A stretch of 64,000 nucleotides of DNA. Source: Thraustochytrium sp. TN22 (taxonomy: Eukaryota; Sar; Bigyra; Thraustochytrida; Thraustochytriidae). The notes below the pieces were generated by a model, which was given only the letters and a program-made list of their open reading frames with translations, did not search any database and was not told where the DNA came from. Position 1 is the first letter of the stretch. Each line of letters opens with the position of its first letter. A program made the position numbers and the translations under genes. Positions 28,853 through 38,415 of this stretch are shown one piece after another. The DNA lies in NCBI GenBank assembly GCA_013306675.1, contig JABLUY010000062.1, positions 1-64,000 of the forward strand. Direction: 5' to 3'.

Positions 28853-30049
28853 TCACCTACTTCCCCGCCCAGTGCCCTCGCCCGTCCCTTCCCGCGAAGA
28901 CGACGCCTGCTCTTGACCCTGAGCGGCGGCGGTGTCTTCCTGTTGCTGCTGCAGTTGTTGTTGTTGTTGTTGTTGTTGTTGTTGCTGTTGTTGCTGTTGC
29001 TGCTGCTGTTGCTGCTGTTGCAATTGTTGTTGCTGGTCCTGGAGTGGTGTCGGTTGCTGCTCAAGCAGCTCGAGATTGCCGCCCGACTCGAAGTTCTTGT
29101 TGATGGTGCTAAGGTCGGTAATACGGAACTGAATGACGCTGAGGAAGTCAGATAGCTGCTCGAGCTGCGAGGCGTGCTTGCCATTGACGTGGCGCACCTT
29201 GGAGCGCGCCGTGGCGACGCATCGGGCGTGGAGGTTCTTTATTGACATGATGACCTGGCCAGACTCCCGCTGCAGATCCTTGGTGATGCGCTCGCTCTGC
29301 TCACGCTCATTGTCAGCCTTCATGGCCAGTGCGCGCATGTCCTCAAGCGTCTTTTGGTTGGCGTGAATCTCGCTGTTGTTGACGAGCAGCTGGTTCTGCG
29401 TATTGCGACGAAGCTGGTTGAGATGCGAGCGGATGGCGTCCATCTCGCTGTCGCCCTCTTCGACGAGCTTCTTGAGATCGCGGTTCGCGCCCTTGAGCGT
29501 CTTGAAGCGGTTCAAAATGTCCGGAATCTCATCGTACTCGCCCTCGGACGCCTCCACGGCGCTCTCCAGGTAGATCTGGTACCGCTTCAGGTGGTCCAGG
29601 TCCAGCTCAAGCTTCTCGCGCACCGCCTGCATCTCACCCACCTTGTCGACGAGTGAGTTGATTTTTTCCTCGTGCTGCACGCGCATCTTAGCCTCGAGCT
29701 TGGCCTTTTGCTCTGCACGCGTCCGTTTCGCGTCATTTTCCTGCACGAACTTCTCGAACCGAAGCACCTGCTCCTTCATCTCTTGCTGCTTGAGCTCGAA
29801 GGTGCGCTGTCGCTCGTCGCAGGCGTCCATGCGCGTCTTGAACTCCTGCTTCATGAAGCTCAGCGCCTCGTCCACCTCGCGCATCTCCTTACGCTTCTTG
29901 AGCAGCAGCGTCGACTGCGACGTCTGCGTCACGCCAAAGACGAGCGCCTCCAGCTCGCCCTTTTCCTCGCGCGACTCCGGCTGCAGCGCCAGCGCGTCAT
30001 GATACGCGGCGGCCGCCTGCGGCTTGTCGTCCTGCGTGATGAACGCCAT
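28853..30049 (-). CDS. CFAP73: CFAP73/CCDC42-family axonemal coiled-coil protein
   Basis: A 398-residue, almost wholly helical protein. The family opening is clear at about residues 48-125: TLLLKKRKEMREVDEAL, FKTRMDACDERQRTFELKQQ and VLRFEKFVQENDAKRTRAEQ. CFAP73/MIA2 and CCDC42 proteins form part of the modifier-of-inner-arms complex that holds I1/f inner dynein arms on axonemal doublets, or act in sperm-tail assembly. The C-terminal tail is a species-specific poly-Gln run (about residues 338-365) encoded by mixed CAA and CAG. The start MAFITQDDKPQ is the first ATG before the conserved part. It implies a motile flagellum in the life cycle. It is divergent from the larC gene. Confidence 0.88.
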   Translation of the reverse strand: MAFITQDDKPQAAAAYHDALALQPESREEKGELEALVFGVTQTSQSTLLLKKRKEMREVDEALSFMKQEFKTRMDACDERQRTFELKQQEMKEQVLRFEKFVQENDAKRTRAEQKAKLEAKMRVQHEEKINSLVDKVGEMQAVREKLELDLDHLKRYQIYLESAVEASEGEYDEIPDILNRFKTLKGANRDLKKLVEEGDSEMDAIRSHLNQLRRNTQNQLLVNNSEIHANQKTLEDMRALAMKADNEREQSERITKDLQRESGQVIMSIKNLHARCVATARSKVRHVNGKHASQLEQLSDFLSVIQFRITDLSTINKNFESGGNLELLEQQPTPLQDQQQQLQQQQQQQQQQQQQQQQQQQQQQLQQQQEDTAAAQGQEQASSSREGTGEGTGRGSR

Positions 30050-30399
30050 CGTGCCCGGGCCAGGCTCTGCGCTCTGCCAATGTCCCTCGCCACGCCGTCC
30101 GTGCGCGGGCACGAGCGCGCGCACGGACCCGCTTTGCCGCCTGCCTGCGAAGCAATGCAAGATGCGATGCAACGCAAATGCAATGCAATGCAGAGTAAAG
30201 TAATGCGGTGAACGCGGTGCGGTGCGGTGCGGTTCTGTGCGGCGTAAGCTTTGAGTGCGAGTGTGTAGTGCAGAAAATGGCTCCTCAACCGCTAGCTCCC
30301 GAAACCGTGCACGATATCTATTCTGGGCGCATCGCAGCGCCAATTCGGATTCCATCGGCGAGCCCAGGCGCCCGGTGAGGTTGCCGCAGCTGTCCTGCA

Positions 30400-30432
<33 letters not shown>

Positions 30433-30496
30433 TGCTGCTGCTGCTATTGCCGAGGCCCGCCCGTCTCCGTCTTGAATCGAACGGATCACCAAAAGC
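30050..30496. other. divergent promoter spacer
   Basis: About 450 bases between the CFAP73-like and LarC starts. They contain AATGC/GCGGT short repeats at about 30160-30235 and a GCC/GCT run at about 30405-30445. No gene seen. Confidence 0.6.
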
Positions 30497-32131
30497 ATGA
30501 CGGTCGCCTACGTGGACTGCTTCGCGGGCGCCGCGGGCGACATGCTGCTGGGCGCGCTCGTGGGCGCTGGCCTGGACCTAGGCGACCTTCAGGCCAGACT
30601 CAAGTCCATGTGCGAGGTAGCGGACCAGTGGGCGCTGCGCGCGGAGCGCGTGCACCGCTCCGCAGGTGCCATCGCGGCGGTCAAGGTGCACGTGGACGTG
30701 CTGCAAGAGCAGCACCAGGAGCGCAATTTGGAGGACATTCGCGTGATCGTCGAATCCGGCGACGCGCTACCGCGTGCTGTCAAAGACAAGGCCATGGCTG
30801 TCTTTGAGCAGCTGGCACGTGCTGAGGCTGCCGTGCATGGCACCACCGTGGACCAAATCCACTTTCATGAGGTCGGTGCCATTGACAGCATTATTGACAC
30901 CGTCGGCGTCGTGCTGGGACTACATATGCTCGACGTTGATCGCGTCTACTGCAGCAGTATTCCCATGGCGCCGGGATGTGTCGGGACTGCGCACGGCATC
31001 CTCCCGGTTCCTGCGCCAGCCACCTTGCAACTGCTGCAAGGTCACTTCGAGCTTCATCAGGCGCCTCGCGTCATGCGCGGCGAGCTTGTCACACCGACCG
31101 CGGCCAGCCTGCTGCGCACGCTCGTGGCCCAAGAGGATAGTGGCAGTTTTCCGCATGCACGTTGGACCATTGATCGCGTCGGTGCCGGCGCGGGCTCACG
31201 AGATCCGGCGGAGTATCCGAATGTGTGCCGCATCATGCTGGGCAGGGTTCACTCCGGCCCGAAGGATAGGCAAGGGCAGAAGAACAATCTTGAGCATGGA
31301 CACAAGCACGGGCATGAGCACCAGGATGACCATGGGCATGAACATGCGCACGACCACGACCACGGACGGAAGCAAGAGCACGAGCAGGGGCATTCACATT
31401 CGCATGGGCATGGGCATGGGCATTCGCATGGGCACGGGCATTCGCACGGGCACGGGTATTCGCATGGGCACGGGCATTCGCTTGGACACGAGCACGAGCC
31501 CGAACATTCGCGCCCGCATCCGCCTGCGCAGAGGCAATTGCACGCCTCTCAATCTTCGCACGCGAGCCAGGGCGAGCCGATATCCGAAAGAGGGTCTTCG
31601 CATGAGGATCTGCTTGCGGCGGCCGGCGCCCCCAGATCCTCGCTTCAGGACGCCTCCTTGATGGAATCCGAGCTGGCGGTGCTCGAGTGCAACATTGACG
31701 ACATGACGGGCGAGTTGGCGGGCCACCTTGTGCCGCTCCTGTTAGGCGCTGGGGCCTTGGATGTTTGGTACACCCAAGTTCTCATGAAGAAGAATCGGCC
31801 TGGGCTGCAGCTTAGCGTGCTTTGCCGTCCAGGGCAGGAGGCCTCGCTGACAGCGTCACTGCTGCGCGAGTCGACGACGCTGGGCGTGCGCCAGCACCGC
31901 GTGCGGCGCGCCGCCTGCGAGCGCAGTTTCGCCACCCTGCGCACCTCGTACGGCGAGGTCCGCGTCAAGCAGGCCTGGGCGCCGGCGCCGGACGGCCGCG
32001 GCCGCGAGCTCGTCTCCGCCAAGCCCGAGTTCGACGACTGCCAGCGCCTCGCCGCGCTGCACGGTGTCCCGCTCAAGGTCGTCCTCGCCGCCGCCCAGCG
32101 CGACCTCCCTCTGGTCGCGCCCACCGTTTGA
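30497..32131 (+). CDS. larC: LarC, nickel-pincer cofactor nickel insertase, with His-rich insert
   Basis: A 544-residue LarC (former DUF111) protein. The N-terminal domain has YVDCFAGAAGDMLLGAL at 5-21, HFHEVGAIDSIIDTVG at about 122-137 and AHGILPVPAPATLQLL at about 163-180. The C-terminal domain has ECNIDDMTGELAGHL, YTQVLMKKNRPG and ESTTLGVRQHRVRR. LarC inserts nickel into the pincer nucleotide cofactor of lactate racemase and related LarA enzymes, using CTP. Some bacteria make it by a programmed frameshift (LarC1/LarC2); here one frame encodes both domains. Between them, residues of about 266-343 are a His/Gly/Asp/Glu-rich insert of HGH, SHGHGHG and HDHDHG repeats that should bind nickel or other metals. 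No LarA, LarB or LarE homologue lies in this window. Confidence 0.93.
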   Translation: MTVAYVDCFAGAAGDMLLGALVGAGLDLGDLQARLKSMCEVADQWALRAERVHRSAGAIAAVKVHVDVLQEQHQERNLEDIRVIVESGDALPRAVKDKAMAVFEQLARAEAAVHGTTVDQIHFHEVGAIDSIIDTVGVVLGLHMLDVDRVYCSSIPMAPGCVGTAHGILPVPAPATLQLLQGHFELHQAPRVMRGELVTPTAASLLRTLVAQEDSGSFPHARWTIDRVGAGAGSRDPAEYPNVCRIMLGRVHSGPKDRQGQKNNLEHGHKHGHEHQDDHGHEHAHDHDHGRKQEHEQGHSHSHGHGHGHSHGHGHSHGHGYSHGHGHSLGHEHEPEHSRPHPPAQRQLHASQSSHASQGEPISERGSSHEDLLAAAGAPRSSLQDASLMESELAVLECNIDDMTGELAGHLVPLLLGAGALDVWYTQVLMKKNRPGLQLSVLCRPGQEASLTASLLRESTTLGVRQHRVRRAACERSFATLRTSYGEVRVKQAWAPAPDGRGRELVSAKPEFDDCQRLAALHGVPLKVVLAAAQRDLPLVAPTV

Positions 32132-33144
32132 GCGCGCCGGGACCGCGTGCCTGCGTCCCCTCCCGCGCCTCCCTCTGTGCCCCCCCCTTTTTCGCGCGAG
32201 TTCCTGCGCCCCGGCGTCGCGCCTCCCGCCTCGCCTCCGGCGCCTTTCCGCTTGGATCGCGCAGGCCGCGCGGCCGGCCTGGCCTGGCGCGCGCCGCGCG
32301 GGTTTCCGGGCAGGAGGCGTTGCGGCGGCCGCGCCAGGCCCTCTCCAGGCCCGCGGCGCGCGCGCGGGCCGCGCCTGGGCCTCCAGGGGGGCATCGCGCA
32401 CGTCCCGCAAAACACAGTCGGGTCCGCCGCGCGCTGCGAGCTCGATGCGAGCTCTCCGCGAGTTCTCCGCGAGCTCCCGCCTCGCGCGGCGCCCGGCTGC
32501 CATCTCCAGCGCTCCGAGCCCCGCCGCCGCGGTTCTCGCGGCCGTCGCGCGCGCCGTCGCCGGCGGCTGCCTGCCCTGCTGGCCGGAGCGATCGATCCTC
32601 CCGCCGAGTCCCGCGCCGGCGGGCGCTGCGCTCACAAATCGTGGTCCAGGTCTCCAAGAACTAACTTAAAACTCGGCCGGCATCGGCAAGAACTTCAACT
32701 CCAGGGACCCTGCTGTCGGGCCGCGCCTGGCCGGCCGGCCTGCCGGCTGCCCTGCTCTGCTTGGCCAGGCTCTTCGAGGTCTTGGAGGTCTTGGAGGTCT
32801 TGGAGGTCTCTGCTCCAGTTCTCCAAAGCAGCCGCTGGCAGGCAGCGCGACGGAGTTCGGACACAGCATAACTTACAGTTGAGCGGCGCCGGTCCCAGGC
32901 TCGCCGCGGGATCCGACCGGGCTGGAGACCCGGCGGGAGCGGGACGCGGCGGCGCGCGCGGGCGAGGCCAGCGGACGTTGGGCAGGCAGGCAGGCAGGCA
33001 GAGCCGGATCGCGCGGCGACGGGCGCGACGCGCGGGCGGGCGAACGCGCGGCGCAACGGCGCGCGGCGGCGAGGGCAGGCAGGCGGGGAGGCAACGCGAA
33101 GGAGGCGGACGCGGAGGGCGGCGCGAAGGCCAGGGCGCGGGAGG
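32132..33144. other. 1-kb spacer between LarC and NAD-GDH
   Basis: GC-rich throughout, with CGCGCG-rich stretches (32140-32620), a GGAGGTCTT direct repeat (about 32775-32812), GGCAG repeats (about 32980-33000) and a purine-rich leader before the NAD-GDH start. Frames here are open on both strands, but the peptides are Arg/Ala/Pro-rich and unlike any family. No gene called. Confidence 0.55.
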
Positions 33145-36100
33145 ATGAAGAGGTCGGCCGTCGCGGCGGCGAGGCGCGCGGCGAGGTGGCGGGGCGTGCG
33201 CGCGCTCGCGTCGTCGACGGAGATCGGAGACCCGAACGAACGGCAGCCGAGGCCGATCCGGCGCGCGGATAGCGAGATGGTCATCATGGAGATGGATGAC
33301 GCGCTGGGGCAGAGCAAGGAGCGCTTCGACGAGCTGGTGGATATGCTGCAGCGCGAGCAGCGCGACGCGGCCAACGTCAAGGTGCCGTGGTTCCTGCAGA
33401 ACCTGCCGGATGCATACTTCAAGCAGGTCAAGCCGGAGCTGAGGCACCAGCACCTGGCGGCGCTGGTGGCGCTGTACGACTTCGGCGCGGTGCCGGAGCT
33501 GACGCTCAAGAGCGACAACGACCACACGCTGACGCTCATCAGCGGCGGGTCGAACTCGCCGCACAAGCTCATGTCGCAGATTGAGCGCATGCCGACGAAC
33601 TCGCCGCTGGAAGGCATGAGCATCTTCAACTCCAAGGACGGCGAGGTGAGCCTTAACATCTTCCGGTTCCTGGACCCGGACGAGCCCGTCATGCACGGCG
33701 CGCCGGCGACCCTGCCGGACGAGCTGCGCGCGTACCTGCGCGACCTGCACGCGGGGCGCTTTGCGGACGACCCGCAGCACCCGCGGCCGGCGGACTTTCT
33801 GCAGGAGGCGGCGCTGGAGGAGTTTGTGCGCGAGCGGTGCCGGCCCGAGTACGTGTCGCGCAGCAGCCCGCGGCGGTTCTGCAAGCAGGTGGCGCTGTAC
33901 CACGAGATCATGAAGGACGGCGACGACCAGGTGGGCATCGACATCGAGCCGAACTGGAACGGGAACCCGGAGAGTACCATGATCACGCTGGCCATCACGA
34001 ACGTGCTGACCATGGCCGCCATGAAGCGCATCACGCGCTACTTCGGGAGCAAGAACTTGAACAACGTGCGCACGCACCTGGACCTGGTGCGCGGCCCCCC
34101 CACCGAGGAGGAGCGCGAAGAGGGCATGACGACCAGCATCGCGCACGGCGACACGCAGGACCTGCTGCGGTCCAACACGGTATCCATGATTCGCATCCTC
34201 GTCGAGCCCCACGAGTCGACCGGCGGCCAGGTTGACATGGACGCGCTCAACCAGCGGCTCGTGGAGGACCTGCCCACAGTCAGCAAGTGGATCGACGACC
34301 GCGCGCTCGGCCTGCTTAGCCGCTACGGGCTTTCGGCGCGCGAGGCGGACATCGTACTGGCGCTGTGCGACCTCGCCCACGCCATTCTGGCACCCAAGGA
34401 CGCCTTCGAGTTCGCGCGATCCAACATCGAAAACGTTGTCATGGAGGAGTCCCGCATCGACTTCACCATGGAGATCCTGGACCTCTTCATGCGCCGCTTC
34501 GACCCGTCGCCCGAGGCCGCGGCCTGGACTGAAAAGGACGACGTCGCCTTCGCGGAGCGCATCGCCGCGGTGCGCGAGCGCATCCGGCAGTCCGGCGAAC
34601 TCGCCATGGCGCAGCAGACCTTTAGCACCATGCTTGACATCGTGCAGGGCACCTACCGCACCAACGCCTTCATTCCAGACCGCTTCGGCCTCGCGCTGCG
34701 CCTAGACCCGCGCGTCTGTGTGGAGCACCTGCTCAACGACACCTCGCGGCCCGAGGTGCCGCATGGCATCTTCTTCGTGCACGGCCGCCGCTTCTCCGGC
34801 TTCCACGTGCGCTTCCGCGACATCTCGCGCGGCGGACTGCGCGTCGTGACGCCGCGCAACAGCGAGGTGCACGCCGTGGAGAGCGCGCGCCAGCTCAAGG
34901 AGTGTTACGACCTCGCCTTCGCACAGCAGCTCAAGAATAAGGACATCGCGGAGGGCGGCTCCAAGGCCGTCTGCCTCGTTGACCTCCACGGCATCGACAA
35001 GGCCGGCAAGGAGCACGTCGTGCGCAAGAGCCTCAAGGCCATGGTCAACTCCGTGCTGGACCTCATCACGCCCGACCCAGGGGACCGCGCCCGCGTTGTC
35101 GACCACATGGGCGGCGTCGAGGAATTCATCTACTTTGGCCCCGACGAGCAGGTCACACCCGAGCACATCAACTGGATCGTCGCGCGCGCCGCGCAGCGCG
35201 GCTACGGCATGCCCAATGCCTTCATGTCCTCCAAGCCGGACGCTGGCATCAACCACAAGGTCTACGGCGTCACCAGCGAGGGCGTCTCCGTCTTTCTGCA
35301 CGAGGCGCTCCTCGCCACCGGCGTTGACACCTCGCGCCCCTTTACGGTCAAGATCACCGGTGGCCCCGACGGCGACGTGGCCGGCAACCTGCTCAAGATT
35401 TTGCACCGCGAGTACGGCGAGAACGCGCGCATTGTTGGCCTCGCCGACGGCACCGCTGGCCTCGAGGACCCAGACGGCATCGATTGGGACGAACTTCTGC
35501 GCATGTTCAACCACGCGCTCCCGCTTGAGGCCTTCTCACAGGACCGTCTCGGCCCCAACGGCAGTTTCTACCTTGCCGACACGCCGGCCGGCATTAACAA
35601 GCGCAACACCATGCACAACCGCGTCAAGGCCGACGCCTTCGTGCCTGCCGGCGGCCGCCCGGCCACCATCAACGACGAGAACTGGGACAAGTTTTTGCTG
35701 CCCGATGGCACCCCGTCCAGCCCGCTCATCGTCGAGGGCGCCAACCTCTTCCTCACCTCCACCGCCCGCCAGAAGCTCTTTGAGAGCGGCTGCATCATCG
35801 TCAAGGACAGCTCCGCCAACAAGTGCGGTGTGATCTGCTCCTCCATGGAGATCATCGCCTCCATGCTCCTCAACAAGGAGGAGTTTCTCGCCCTCAAGGA
35901 GCCTTTCGTCAAGGACGTGCTCGATCTTCTGCGCGCGCGCGCCAAGCGCGAAGCCGAACTCATGTTCCGTGAGTACAAGAGCAACCCGGCGCAGCCCCTG
36001 CCCCGCGTTTCCGAGCGTATCAGCCGCGCCATCAACCGCTCCACGGACGCCATCGCCGCCTCCCTTGAAACGCTCCCGCGCGACCAATTCGAGGAGCTTC

Positions 36101-36435
36101 TTCAGATTGTGCGCGCCTCCCTGCCCAAGACTCTCATGGATGCCGCCTGGGACCGCTTCGGCGACCGCGTGCCCGAGGCCTACACGCGTTTCCAGCTCGC
36201 CTGCCTCCTCGCATCCGAGCTCGTCTACAATGAGGGCCTTCCCTATGTCGAAACCATTAGTGACGACGTCCTGGCCGCCATGGTGGTCGAGTACGCCGAC
36301 CGTCAGCTCAAAGTCGCTCGTCTCGCCGACCGCGTCGATGGTGGTCAACCCCTCGACGAACACGACAAGGCACTCCTCGCGTCCATCCTCAAGGCTGGCG
36401 GCGCGCGCACGATGGTCGACCACCACCTCCGCTAG
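33145..36435 (+). CDS. GDH2: NAD-dependent glutamate dehydrogenase, large (GDH2) type, mitochondrial
   Basis: A 1096-residue enzyme, matching the roughly 1090 residues of yeast GDH2 and similar NAD-GDHs of oomycetes and other stramenopiles. It deaminates glutamate to 2-oxoglutarate and ammonium with NAD. The N-terminus MKRSAVAAARRAARWRGVRA is a mitochondrial-type presequence. The regulatory N-terminal half is followed by the catalytic core: RDISRGGLRVVTPRNSEVHA at about 557-576, LKNKDIAEGGSKAV with the conserved Lys at about 593-606, and the Rossmann loop TGGPDGDVAGNLLKIL at about 739-754. A helical C-terminal domain contains NEGLPYVETISDDVLAAMV. The start is the first ATG of the frame. It has no visible breaks. 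Confidence 0.95.
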   Translation: MKRSAVAAARRAARWRGVRALASSTEIGDPNERQPRPIRRADSEMVIMEMDDALGQSKERFDELVDMLQREQRDAANVKVPWFLQNLPDAYFKQVKPELRHQHLAALVALYDFGAVPELTLKSDNDHTLTLISGGSNSPHKLMSQIERMPTNSPLEGMSIFNSKDGEVSLNIFRFLDPDEPVMHGAPATLPDELRAYLRDLHAGRFADDPQHPRPADFLQEAALEEFVRERCRPEYVSRSSPRRFCKQVALYHEIMKDGDDQVGIDIEPNWNGNPESTMITLAITNVLTMAAMKRITRYFGSKNLNNVRTHLDLVRGPPTEEEREEGMTTSIAHGDTQDLLRSNTVSMIRILVEPHESTGGQVDMDALNQRLVEDLPTVSKWIDDRALGLLSRYGLSAREADIVLALCDLAHAILAPKDAFEFARSNIENVVMEESRIDFTMEILDLFMRRFDPSPEAAAWTEKDDVAFAERIAAVRERIRQSGELAMAQQTFSTMLDIVQGTYRTNAFIPDRFGLALRLDPRVCVEHLLNDTSRPEVPHGIFFVHGRRFSGFHVRFRDISRGGLRVVTPRNSEVHAVESARQLKECYDLAFAQQLKNKDIAEGGSKAVCLVDLHGIDKAGKEHVVRKSLKAMVNSVLDLITPDPGDRARVVDHMGGVEEFIYFGPDEQVTPEHINWIVARAAQRGYGMPNAFMSSKPDAGINHKVYGVTSEGVSVFLHEALLATGVDTSRPFTVKITGGPDGDVAGNLLKILHREYGENARIVGLADGTAGLEDPDGIDWDELLRMFNHALPLEAFSQDRLGPNGSFYLADTPAGINKRNTMHNRVKADAFVPAGGRPATINDENWDKFLLPDGTPSSPLIVEGANLFLTSTARQKLFESGCIIVKDSSANKCGVICSSMEIIASMLLNKEEFLALKEPFVKDVLDLLRARAKREAELMFREYKSNPAQPLPRVSERISRAINRSTDAIAASLETLPRDQFEELLQIVRASLPKTLMDAAWDRFGDRVPEAYTRFQLACLLASELVYNEGLPYVETISDDVLAAMVVEYADRQLKVARLADRVDGGQPLDEHDKALLASILKAGGARTMVDHHLR

Positions 36436-36675
36436 CTAGCTAGTAGCTCAAGCTCATCATGCAAAATTGCTTCATTTATTGGGATCTCGTGCACGCCTCG
36501 GCGGCGCAACGATCGGCAACGCAATGTTCCCCAGTGAGACACAGCGTCTTGCAAAGATCGTTTTGAAGCACGACTTGCTTGTTTACACGGATGCAGCTGG
36601 CGTGCGTCAAGAGCGGGACAATGCATGCGTCAGTAGGTACTTGTAATTTCTGGAAACTTAAGTAGATCCGATCTG

Positions 36676-38415
36676 CTACAAGTTCTGACGGCATACATGG
36701 AGCCATCCTTGGCAGTTCTCCGTCATGGGATGCGTTGTCCCAAACGCCTCCACGCTAATGCTCGCAGCCTCCTCCAGGTACGGGATCGCAGCCGCCCACG
36801 CCTGGCGCCTGGCCAGCATGGCGCCGATGTTCATGAGCGTTGCCGCAACCAGCGGATGTCGTGGCCCAAGGGTTTCTTGCCGAATCGACAAGGTCTCTTC
36901 AAAGCACCGCAAGGCGTCCTCGTTCTGGCCCATGGAGAGGTACACGCCACCCATGTTGTTGAGCGAGAAGGCCGCATCGGGATGGCGCGGCCCGAGGGTC
37001 TCCTGTCGAATGGACAAGGCCTCCTTGTGGCACCGCAGCGCTTCCTCGTGGCGCCCCTGGCTCGCGTACGTCATGCCCATGTTGTTGAGCGTGGTCGCAA
37101 CCGAAGGATGGCGTCCGAGGGCTTCTCGCAATATCGACAGGGCCTCCTCGAGGCACCGCAGCGCCTCGTCGTAGCGCCCTTCGTCTCTGTGCATATCCCC
37201 CATGTTGTTAAGCACACCCGCAACATCTGTATGCCGCGGCCCGAGCCTGTTCCTGAAAATCTCCAGGGCCTCGCGGTAGCACTGCATCGCCTCAGCATAG
37301 CTGGCTTGGCTCGATAGCAGGTACCCGACTTGCGCGAGGAGCTCTGCCATCTCGGGCGTGCCGTCGCCTTGACGCCGAGCCTCATCAACCTTGCCGCGCG
37401 CGATGCCGGTTAGCCAGTCGCGCTGCTGGCCCTGCATCTCCGCGTTGAGCGCCGTGTAGCCGCCCGGAAGCGATTCGTTGACGGCAGCGTCGATCATGGC
37501 CTTGTCCGCGGCCTTCCAGCACTGCGCGTCGCGCGTGTTCATGTTGCGCGCCATTAAAATGGCGATCTGGTCGGCGTCCTCGATGAGCGTCCCCATGAAG
37601 CGCTCCTCCTCACCTGGACCATAGATCACCCTGGGTGGTCGCCCGCTGCGCATGGCGCCGTAAATCTCCCACACGCACCACGCGCGCTGCAGCGGCGCAG
37701 GTTCGTCCCAGCGGTCCAAAAAGATCAGCGCGCTCTCAAAGCGCGTGATGGCCTCGTGCAGGCCATCTGTCAGGATGCGCTCGCGCAGCCTCTGCGTACT
37801 CGGAAGAGGCTGGTCCCGGCTGGTGAGCAACGGCTGGTTGGCGCAGAAGAGGTCGAGCCACACGAAGACCTCGCGCGGGTTCTGGTCGGCAAAGTGCTTC
37901 CCCAGCGCCCCCACGAGGTCCGCGAAGCGGCAGCGCCGCGCCTGGCTCACGAAGGTGCCCTGGAACCGCTCGCCGACGGCCGCGGGCGGGACCGCGTTCA
38001 GGTAGAATGCCTGGTCGCTGTCCATCCGTTGCGCGCGAGGCATGACCACGTGCTCGGCAATGTCCTCGGTGGACCACTCCTCGCGTGGCTTGGAAGCCAC
38101 GTCCTGGCCCATCATCACGAAGAGGTCCTCATCCACGTACGCGGCTCTGACCCTGACGAGGTCATCGCCCAGCTCGGCCACGAGCCGCAGCGTGGCGCCC
38201 TTGTCCACGTTCTCCCCTAGCTCGTTCAGCGCCACGACCAGCACCACGCCCTCGGCGAGCCTGCTGTCCACGACGCCCTTGAGCACCATCTGCAGCGCGC
38301 GCAGGCTGATGCTGCGGTAGTCGATGATGCGGCGTTCCTCCGCCACGTACGCCGCGTCCCTGCCGCGCAGACTCAGCCTGCCCAGGCTCCTACGCACGCG
38401 CGCCGCCAGGCTCAT
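36676..38415 (-). CDS. TIR-like domain plus TPR protein (possible immune or NADase-type sensor)
   Basis: A 579-residue protein. A TIR-superfamily-like region lies at about 150-290: FVSQARRCRFADLVGAL, VFVWLDLFCANQ, LHEAITRFESALIFL and LQRAWCVWEIYGAM. The last matches the TIR helix motif (S/A)xWCxxE that carries the NADase catalytic Glu. From about 357 to 572 come five 42-residue tetratricopeptide repeats of the kinesin-light-chain/TPR_12 type, consensus ALRCxEEALSIRQETLGPRHP. Helical residues of about 1-150 are unassigned. There is no motor-associated region and no NB-ARC ATPase between the halves. The protein could be annotated as kinesin light chain from its TPRs alone, but the N-terminus argues for a TIR-TPR signalling protein. 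The start is the first ATG; codons open further upstream have none. Function is inferred. Confidence 0.75.
   Translation of the reverse strand: MSLAARVRRSLGRLSLRGRDAAYVAEERRIIDYRSISLRALQMVLKGVVDSRLAEGVVLVVALNELGENVDKGATLRLVAELGDDLVRVRAAYVDEDLFVMMGQDVASKPREEWSTEDIAEHVVMPRAQRMDSDQAFYLNAVPPAAVGERFQGTFVSQARRCRFADLVGALGKHFADQNPREVFVWLDLFCANQPLLTSRDQPLPSTQRLRERILTDGLHEAITRFESALIFLDRWDEPAPLQRAWCVWEIYGAMRSGRPPRVIYGPGEEERFMGTLIEDADQIAILMARNMNTRDAQCWKAADKAMIDAAVNESLPGGYTALNAEMQGQQRDWLTGIARGKVDEARRQGDGTPEMAELLAQVGYLLSSQASYAEAMQCYREALEIFRNRLGPRHTDVAGVLNNMGDMHRDEGRYDEALRCLEEALSILREALGRHPSVATTLNNMGMTYASQGRHEEALRCHKEALSIRQETLGPRHPDAAFSLNNMGGVYLSMGQNEDALRCFEETLSIRQETLGPRHPLVAATLMNIGAMLARRQAWAAAIPYLEEAASISVEAFGTTHPMTENCQGWLHVCRQNL

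Noticed and set aside
36676-37340. Kinesin light chain identity for the TPR protein
   Set aside because: The TPRs are of that class, but there is no heavy-chain-binding coiled coil, and the N-terminal half is TIR-like.
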